From: Bradyrhizobium cajani
GTDB lineage: Bacteria; Pseudomonadota; Alphaproteobacteria; Rhizobiales; Xanthobacteraceae
Length of the DNA stretch: 64,000 nucleotides
Reading direction: 5' to 3'
Assembly (NCBI RefSeq): GCF_009759665.1
Contig: NZ_WQNE01000022.1
Span: 1 to 64,000, forward strand
This document shows, in pieces, positions 58,944 through 64,000 of this stretch (position 1 is its first letter; each line of letters begins with the position of its first letter). Both the position numbers and the translations under genes were made by a program. The notes below the pieces were generated by a model. It saw only the letters and a program-made list of their open reading frames with translations. It made no database searches and had not been told where the DNA came from.

Positions 58944-59702
58944 ATGCAGCAGAACCTCTCCTCCACCGAACCGATCGTATCGCTCCACAACGTGCAGAAG
59001 AGCTTTGGCCCGCTTCGGGTGCTCGACGGCGTCTCCTTTACCGTCGCACGCGGCGAAGTGCTGGCGCTGATCGGCCGCTCGGGCTCCGGAAAGAGCACGG
59101 CGCTGCGCTGCATCGACCGCTTCGAGAAGGTCGACGGCGGTGAGATCGTCGTCTGCGGGCACCGGGTCGACCGGCCGGACGTCGATCTGCGCGCGCTGCG
59201 CCAGGACGTCGGCATCGTGTTCCAGAGCTACAATCTGTTTCCGCACCTCACGATCGAGCAGAACATCACGCTCGCACCGTGCGCGGTGAAGGGCATGGCC
59301 GCCTCGCAGGCCAAAGACCTCGCGCGAAAAGTGCTCGCGCAGGTCGGGCTCGAGGAAAAGCTGCACGCCTATCCCGAGCAGCTCTCCGGCGGCCAGCAGC
59401 AGCGCGCCGCGATCGCACGCTCACTGGCGATGCAGCCCAAGGTGATGCTGTTCGACGAGGTCACCTCCGCGCTCGATCCCGAACTCACCGCCGAGGTGCT
59501 GAAGGTGATCGAGCAGCTTGCGGCTGATGGCATGACCATGGTGATGGTCACCCACGAGATGGGCTTTGCCAAAGGCATCGCCGACCGGATCGTCTTCATG
59601 CATCGCGGCAAGGTCCACGAGACCGGCCCCGCCTCGATCCTGACGTCGCCGACGACGCCCGAACTCACGCAATTCGTGGGCACTGGAAACCTGAAATCAT
59701 AA
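58944..59702 (+). CDS. ABC transporter ATP-binding protein, polar amino acid (HisP/GlnQ) type
   Basis: The 252-residue ATPase carries Walker A GRSGSGKST near residue 45, signature LSGGQQQRAAIARSL and Walker B MLFDEVTSALDPEL. It starts one base after the second permease stop. It powers the importer formed by the two permeases and the binding protein downstream. Confidence 0.95.
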   Translation: MQQNLSSTEPIVSLHNVQKSFGPLRVLDGVSFTVARGEVLALIGRSGSGKSTALRCIDRFEKVDGGEIVVCGHRVDRPDVDLRALRQDVGIVFQSYNLFPHLTIEQNITLAPCAVKGMAASQAKDLARKVLAQVGLEEKLHAYPEQLSGGQQQRAAIARSLAMQPKVMLFDEVTSALDPELTAEVLKVIEQLAADGMTMVMVTHEMGFAKGIADRIVFMHRGKVHETGPASILTSPTTPELTQFVGTGNLKS

Positions 59703-59721
59703 CAGGAGAGGAGAACCAAGG

Positions 59722-60516
59722 ATGACAAACAAGACTTTGCTGGGGACGGCCGCCGCGCTCTGCTGTCTCGTCGTGATGGCCACCACGCCGGCATCGGCCG
59801 ACCTGCTCGACGACATCACGCAAGCCAAGAAGATCCGCATCTCGACGGACCTCGCCATCCCGCCTTCGGGCATGATGGACGCCAGCATGAAGCCGACCGG
59901 CTCCGACGTCGAGGTGGCGCAACTCCTGGCCAAGGACTGGGGGCTCGAGCTGGAATTCATCCAGACCACCGGCGCGACCCGCATCCCGAATGTCCTGACT
60001 GGCAAGGCCGACATCATCATCTCGACCCTGTCGGTGACGCCGGACCGCGCCAAGGTGATCGACTTCACCAAGCGCTATGCGACCCTGCAATCCGATGTCG
60101 GCTGCCTGAAGGCGTCGACCGTCAAGGACTGGCCGGACCTGAAAGATAAATCGATCGGCGTCTCGCGCGGCACCACCCAGGACACCACCCTGTCCAACAT
60201 GAAGGACAAGGACCTCAAGATCGCCCGCTATGACGACGATGCCACGATGGTGACGGCGGCCGTCTCCGGACAGGTCGACTGCGTCGCCTCGTCCGCGACG
60301 ATCATCAACCAGATCGGGGTGAAGAACACCTCGCGCGTGTTCGATTCCAGGATTCCACTCGCAACCTTCGATCTCGCCATCGGCCTGAAGAAGGGCGAGC
60401 AGCGCCTGATGGACAAGCTCAACGCCTGGATCGCCGAGAACGTCAAGAACGGCAAGCTCAACGCGATCTACAAGAAATTCCACGGGGTGGAGCTTCCACC
60501 CGACATGCGCAGCTGA
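59722..60516 (+). CDS. Periplasmic substrate-binding protein (SBP family 3)
   Basis: The 264-residue protein has a signal peptide (LLGTAAALCCLVVMATTPAS, cleavage near ASA-D, residue 27) and the family-3 layout: IRISTDLAIPPSGMMDASMK followed by TGSDVEVAQLLAKDWGLELE, and KADIIISTLSVTPDRAKVID. It feeds the neighbouring ABC importer. Family 3 binds amino acids but also opines, ectoines and some sugar acids, so the ligand is open. A GAGGAGAACC site precedes ATG 59722, and a 30-bp palindrome follows the stop. Confidence 0.92.
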   Translation: MTNKTLLGTAAALCCLVVMATTPASADLLDDITQAKKIRISTDLAIPPSGMMDASMKPTGSDVEVAQLLAKDWGLELEFIQTTGATRIPNVLTGKADIIISTLSVTPDRAKVIDFTKRYATLQSDVGCLKASTVKDWPDLKDKSIGVSRGTTQDTTLSNMKDKDLKIARYDDDATMVTAAVSGQVDCVASSATIINQIGVKNTSRVFDSRIPLATFDLAIGLKKGEQRLMDKLNAWIAENVKNGKLNAIYKKFHGVELPPDMRS

Positions 60517-60528
60517 ACCAAACGGAAA

Positions 60529-60558
60529 ATCGTGACAGCCGCATGCGGCTGTCACGAT
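60529..60558 (+). terminator. 30-base perfect palindrome between the binding protein and rpiB-like gene
   Basis: The 30 bases starting ATCGTGACAGCCGCA are followed by their exact complement, with no loop gap, so the folded RNA has about 13 pairs and a tight 4-base loop. It lies 13 bases after the binding-protein stop. There is no T-run, so a role in 3' protection or uneven expression is more likely than full termination. Confidence 0.6.
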
Positions 60559-60584
60559 CAATGCAAGACCAAGAAGGACATCAC

Positions 60585-61031
60585 ATGCGTCTCGTCATCG
60601 GATCCGACCATGCCGGCTGGCCGCTCAAACAGACCGTCATCGATCACATCCGTAAGCTCGGCCACGACGTCATCGACGTCGGTTCCTACGACGACAAGCC
60701 GGTCGACTTCCCCGATATCGCGCGGGCTGTGGCGCAGAAGGTGACGTCGGGCGAAGCCGAGCGTGGCATCATGGTGTGCGGCACCGGCGTCGGCGCCTCG
60801 ATCGCGGCCAACAAGATGAAGGGGATCCGCGCCGCGGTCTGCCACGACGTCCATTCCGCCCACCAAAGCGTCGAGCATGACGACGTCAACGTCATGTGCA
60901 TCGGCGCGCAGATCGTCGGCGCCTGGCTCGCGGTGGATCTGGTCTCGTCCTACCTCTCCGCCGAATTCTCCACCGACGAGGATTTCCGCCGCCGCGTCGA
61001 GAAGCTGCGCGTCATGGACGAGCAAGGCTGA
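60585..61031 (+). CDS. RpiB/LacA/LacB-family sugar-phosphate isomerase
   Basis: The 148-residue protein opens LVIGSDHAGWPLKQTVIDHI and contains GIMVCGTGVGASIAANK with the catalytic Cys65, and SAHQSVEHDDVNVMCIGAQI with the conserved His98 of the RpiB family. Family members isomerise ribose-5-P, allose-6-P, galactose-6-P or tetrose phosphates. Start at 60585 follows the palindrome. Its neighbours (kinase, dehydrogenase) suggest a sugar or sugar-acid path. Confidence 0.9.
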   Translation: MRLVIGSDHAGWPLKQTVIDHIRKLGHDVIDVGSYDDKPVDFPDIARAVAQKVTSGEAERGIMVCGTGVGASIAANKMKGIRAAVCHDVHSAHQSVEHDDVNVMCIGAQIVGAWLAVDLVSSYLSAEFSTDEDFRRRVEKLRVMDEQG

Positions 61032-61044
61032 CGGTCGCTCCGCC

Positions 61045-61962
61045 ATGATCCTGGTGTTCGGATCGCTCAACATCGATCTCGTCGCCCAGGTCCCGGTCAT
61101 TCCGGGCCCCGGCCGTACGGTGCTGGCGCCATCCTACCAGACCCATTTCGGCGGCAAGGGCGCCAATCAGGCCGTCGCTGCCGCTCGGATTGCGGGCCCG
61201 GGACGCGTCCGCATGGCAGGCCGCGTCGGCCGGGATGGATTTGGCGACAGCGCGATCAAGAACCTCAGGGCAAACGGCGTCAACACCGATCTCATCGTCA
61301 GGGCCGACGAGCCGACCGGATGTGCGTTCATCACCGTCGATGAGGCCGGAGAGAATGCGATCACGGTGGCAAGCGGCGCCAACATGACCGCGAGTGCCGC
61401 CGATGTTCCGGCCGGGCTTTTCGGTTCCGATACGGTGGCGGTGCTGCAGATGGAGGTGCCCTTCGCACAGGCATGGGAAGTCGCGCGCCTGACGACCTCC
61501 GCCTCCGGCACCGTCATCTGGAACCTCGCGCCCGTCCCGGAGACGATGACGGCAGCGATGGTGACCGAGCTTCTCGGCGTCACCGACTATCTCCTGCTCA
61601 ACGAGCACGAGGCGCTCGATGCCGCCGCCGCCATCGGTCTCGCTTCCCTCGACTACGAGGCCGCAGCCGCAGACCTCGCCAGAACCGGCAACCTCACCTG
61701 CATCGTCACCGCCGGCGCACAAGGCGCGCTGGCCTTGACGGCCGAGGGCACCCGCCTGCACGCTCCCGCCCCGCGCATCACACCGGTGGATACGACCGGC
61801 GCCGGCGATACCTTTGTCGGCGCGTTTGCGGCCATGCTCAGCGAGAACGTGTCGTTGCAAATCGCACTTGAGGTGAGCTGCGAAGCCGCCGCTTTGAAAT
61901 GTCTCAAGCCCGGCGCCCAGGCCGGCATGCCGATCCGCGGCGCCATAGGTTCCCTCGCCTAG
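61045..61962 (+). CDS. PfkB-family carbohydrate kinase (ribokinase-like)
   Basis: The 305-residue kinase shows the two PfkB signatures: GGKGANQAVAAARIAGPGRV near residue 35 and DTTGAGDTFVGAFAAMLSEN near residue 253, with the catalytic Asp in GAGDTF. The start MILVFGSLNIDLVAQVPVIP is ribokinase-like. It is 13 bases after the isomerase gene. Ribose is possible but not supported by the transporter type. Confidence 0.92.
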   Translation: MILVFGSLNIDLVAQVPVIPGPGRTVLAPSYQTHFGGKGANQAVAAARIAGPGRVRMAGRVGRDGFGDSAIKNLRANGVNTDLIVRADEPTGCAFITVDEAGENAITVASGANMTASAADVPAGLFGSDTVAVLQMEVPFAQAWEVARLTTSASGTVIWNLAPVPETMTAAMVTELLGVTDYLLLNEHEALDAAAAIGLASLDYEAAAADLARTGNLTCIVTAGAQGALALTAEGTRLHAPAPRITPVDTTGAGDTFVGAFAAMLSENVSLQIALEVSCEAAALKCLKPGAQAGMPIRGAIGSLA

Positions 61963-61985
61963 CCTGAGGCGGATCGCCCGCGCCG

Positions 61986-62753
61986 TTGGCCACGGCTAAA
62001 CTCTCCCGATTCGTGGAGACTGTTTTGGCCTTACTCTTCGTCCTCACCGTCGGCCTGCTCGCCGGCACCATCTCGGGCATCGTCGGAACCGGCTCGTCGA
62101 TCATGCTGATGCCGGTGCTGGTCTATGCCTATGGGCCGAAGGAGGCCGTGCCGATCATGGCGGTCGCCTCCGTGATGGCGAACTTCTCGCGCATCCTGGC
62201 CTGGTGGCGCGAGGTCGACTGGCGGGCCTGCGCGGCCTATTCGGTCACGGGCATTCCGGCCGCAGCACTCGGCGCGCGGACGCTGCTGGCGCTGCCCGCG
62301 CATGCCGTCGATCTCACCATCGGCATTTTCCTGATCGCGATGGTGCCGGTGCGGCACTGGCTGGCGCAGCACGACCTGAAGGCCAATCTCTGGCATCTGG
62401 CGATCGGCGGCGCCGTCATCGGCTATCTCACCGGCATCGTGGTCTCGACTGGTCCGCTCAGCGTGCCGCTGTTTCTGTTCTACGGGCTCAGCAAGGGCGC
62501 CTTCCTCGCCACCGAAGCGGCCTCCTCGCTCGGACTCTATTTCGCGAAGTCGGTGACGTTCGAGCGCTTCGGCGCGCTGACCATGGATGTCTTCGTCAAG
62601 GGACTGGTTGCCGGTTCCTCGTTGATGTCAGGCGCGTTCATCGCAAAGCGCTTCGTGCTGCATCTGAAGCCGGAAACCTTCCGCCTGGTGATGGACGCGA
62701 TCATGGTGGCGGCCGGGCTCTCCATGCTATGGAACGCGACGCATTCCCCCTGA
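61986..62753 (+). CDS. TauE/SafE-family membrane permease
   Basis: The 255-residue protein has about seven hydrophobic segments and the TauE/SafE repeats, with AGTISGIVGTGSSIMLMPVL near residue 26. It resembles sulfite or sulfoacetate exporters, and substrates range over small organic anions. Start: the longest frame uses TTG at 61986; GTG 62013 is a plausible alternative. It lies 23 bases after the kinase gene and might be the last gene of the operon. Confidence 0.85.
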   Translation: MATAKLSRFVETVLALLFVLTVGLLAGTISGIVGTGSSIMLMPVLVYAYGPKEAVPIMAVASVMANFSRILAWWREVDWRACAAYSVTGIPAAALGARTLLALPAHAVDLTIGIFLIAMVPVRHWLAQHDLKANLWHLAIGGAVIGYLTGIVVSTGPLSVPLFLFYGLSKGAFLATEAASSLGLYFAKSVTFERFGALTMDVFVKGLVAGSSLMSGAFIAKRFVLHLKPETFRLVMDAIMVAAGLSMLWNATHSP

Positions 62754-62769
62754 GCACGATTGACGCCCC

Positions 62770-64000
62770 ATGGCCAAGAACACGCTTTCCTTTGTCTGCC
62801 AGAACTGCGGCGCGGCCTATAACCGCTGGCAGGGCAAGTGCGAGGCCTGCGGCGAGTGGAATACGCTTGCCGAGGAGGACACGGCCGGCGGCGTGCCGGT
62901 CTCGATCCGCTCCAAGCGCAAGGGCCGCACATTCGCGCTGGAGAGCCTCGCCGGAAAGAGCCCGGATGCGCCGCGCCTGTCCTCCGGCATGACCGAACTC
63001 GACCGCGTCACCGGCGGCGGCTTCGTCCGCGGCTCGGTGCTGCTGGTCGGCGGCGATCCCGGCATCGGCAAATCGACGCTGCTGACGCAGGCCACCAGCA
63101 TGCTGGCACGCGCCGGCCATCGCATCGTCTACATCTCCGGCGAAGAGGCGGTCGCACAGGTGCGCCTGCGCGCCGAGCGGCTCGGGCTGTCGGATGCGCC
63201 GGTGCAGCTCGCAGCCGAGACCTCGGTGGAGGATATCGTCTCGACGCTGTCGGAAGGCGCGGTCCCTCGCCTGATCGTGATCGACTCGATCCAGACCATG
63301 TGGACCGACACGGTGGAATCCGCGCCCGGCACGGTGACGCAGGTGCGCGCCTCGGCGCAGGCCCTGATCCGTTTCGCCAAGAAGACGGGCGCCGCCATCA
63401 TCCTGGTCGGCCACGTCACCAAGGACGGCCAGATCGCCGGTCCCCGCGTGGTCGAGCACATGGTCGACGCCGTGCTGTCGTTCGAGGGCGAAGGCTCGCA
63501 GCAGTTCCGCATCCTGCGCGCCGTGAAGAACCGCTTCGGTCCGACCGACGAGATCGGCGTGTTCGAGATGACGGGCCTTGGCCTGCGCGAAGTCACCAAC
63601 CCCTCCGAATTGTTCCTGTCGGAACGCGATCTCGGCACGCCCGGCACCGCAGTGTTCGCAGGGATCGAGGGCACAAGGCCCGTCCTGGTCGAATTGCAGG
63701 CGCTGGTGGCGCCGACCTCGCTCGGCACCCCGCGCCGGGCCGTGGTCGGCTGGGATCCGAGCCGGCTATCGATGGTGCTGGCGGTGCTGGAGGCCCATTG
63801 CGGGGTCAAGCTGTCCGGCCACGATGTCTATCTGAACGTCGCGGGCGGCCTGCGCATCAACGAGCCGGCGGCGGACCTTGCCGCTGCCGCGGCGCTGGTG
63901 TCGTCCCTGGTTAACGCGCAGTTACCCACCGATGCCGTCTATTTCGGCGAAATCTCGCTGTCCGGCGTGGTGCGGCCGGTGGCGCAGACCCCGGCCCGGC
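62770..64000 (+). CDS. radA: DNA repair protein RadA, N-terminal part, cut by the window edge
   Basis: RadA is a RecA-like branch-migration protein for recombinational repair. The first 410 codons are open to the right edge. They show the zinc finger CQNCGAAYNRWQGKCEACGE (residues 10-29), Walker A GGDPGIGKSTLLTQ near residue 97, the RadA-specific KNRFG motif near residue 255 and the start of the Lon-like C-terminal domain. The gene continues beyond the window. Confidence 0.95.
   Translation, partial: MAKNTLSFVCQNCGAAYNRWQGKCEACGEWNTLAEEDTAGGVPVSIRSKRKGRTFALESLAGKSPDAPRLSSGMTELDRVTGGGFVRGSVLLVGGDPGIGKSTLLTQATSMLARAGHRIVYISGEEAVAQVRLRAERLGLSDAPVQLAAETSVEDIVSTLSEGAVPRLIVIDSIQTMWTDTVESAPGTVTQVRASAQALIRFAKKTGAAIILVGHVTKDGQIAGPRVVEHMVDAVLSFEGEGSQQFRILRAVKNRFGPTDEIGVFEMTGLGLREVTNPSELFLSERDLGTPGTAVFAGIEGTRPVLVELQALVAPTSLGTPRRAVVGWDPSRLSMVLAVLEAHCGVKLSGHDVYLNVAGGLRINEPAADLAAAAALVSSLVNAQLPTDAVYFGEISLSGVVRPVAQTPAR

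Noticed and set aside
61986..62012. Certainty about the TauE/SafE start codon
   Set aside because: TTG 61986 and GTG 62013 both give plausible first helices, so no choice is supported strongly.

Overview
The window is GC-rich chromosomal DNA from an alphaproteobacterium, most likely Bradyrhizobium or a close relative. The reasons are the gene order (lptF-lptG-lptD-surA-pdxA-ksgA; rpsF-rpsR-DUF2232-rplI; fabD-fabG-acpP-fabF-mltG-yicC-gmk), the strong GC bias at third codon positions, a ferrichrome-type receptor paired with a PepSY protein, and Bradyrhizobium-style intergenic palindromes. Almost everything is core housekeeping. I see no phage, insertion sequence, CRISPR array, rRNA or tRNA. Gene names come from reading protein motifs; no database search was run.

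Layout. 1-3.5 kb: a cut-off secreted protein, the cold-shock gene cspA, purine genes purM-purN, and a CDP-alcohol phosphatidyltransferase. 3.5-8.1 kb: an Hda-like DnaA regulator, then ppk and ppx for polyphosphate. 8.1-12 kb: a TonB-dependent siderophore receptor with a PepSY membrane partner, behind an Irr-like palindrome. 12-18.3 kb: a TerC-family membrane protein, ndk, two small proteins, an ABC-F ATPase, a TctC-type binding protein, a HlyD remnant and a lipoprotein. 18.3-29.7 kb: holC and pepA on the minus strand; lptF, lptG, lptD, surA, pdxA and ksgA on the plus strand; a zinc alcohol dehydrogenase and a small stress-type gene. 29.7-35.3 kb: an accessory patch with a Crp/Fnr regulator, two small secreted proteins, a metacaspase-DUF4189 protein, a Gly-rich secreted protein and a single-pass membrane protein. 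35.2-44 kb (minus strand): gmk, yicC, mltG, fabF, acpP, fabG, fabD, then a fatty-acid desaturase with its TetR regulator. 44-47 kb: the S6-S18-DUF2232-L9 ribosomal cluster. 47-55.6 kb: a thioesterase with a TetR regulator, an unusual c-type cytochrome, cyclopropane fatty acid synthase, a 39-residue membrane protein, dnaB, alr, a Cys-rich protein, exonuclease III and a GFA protein. 55.9-62 kb: a FadR-regulated catabolic operon. 62-64 kb: a TauE/SafE permease and the start of radA.

The most distinctive unit is the FadR-regulated operon at 55.87-61.96 kb. It joins a polar-amino-acid-type ABC transporter to a beta-hydroxyacid dehydrogenase, an RpiB-like isomerase and a PfkB sugar kinase, and has a perfect 22-bp operator and a 30-bp internal palindrome. 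The substrate is unknown.

Regulatory signals are the other theme. Four sites match GGAAC-N16-CGTT or CGTC, the form used by the general-stress sigma factor EcfG (ppk, a probably leaderless 78-residue gene, a small secreted protein, cfa). There is also a Pho-box-like repeat at ppk, a FixK/FNR-like box, a perfect CRP-like palindrome, and palindromic operators directly in front of both TetR genes and the FadR gene.
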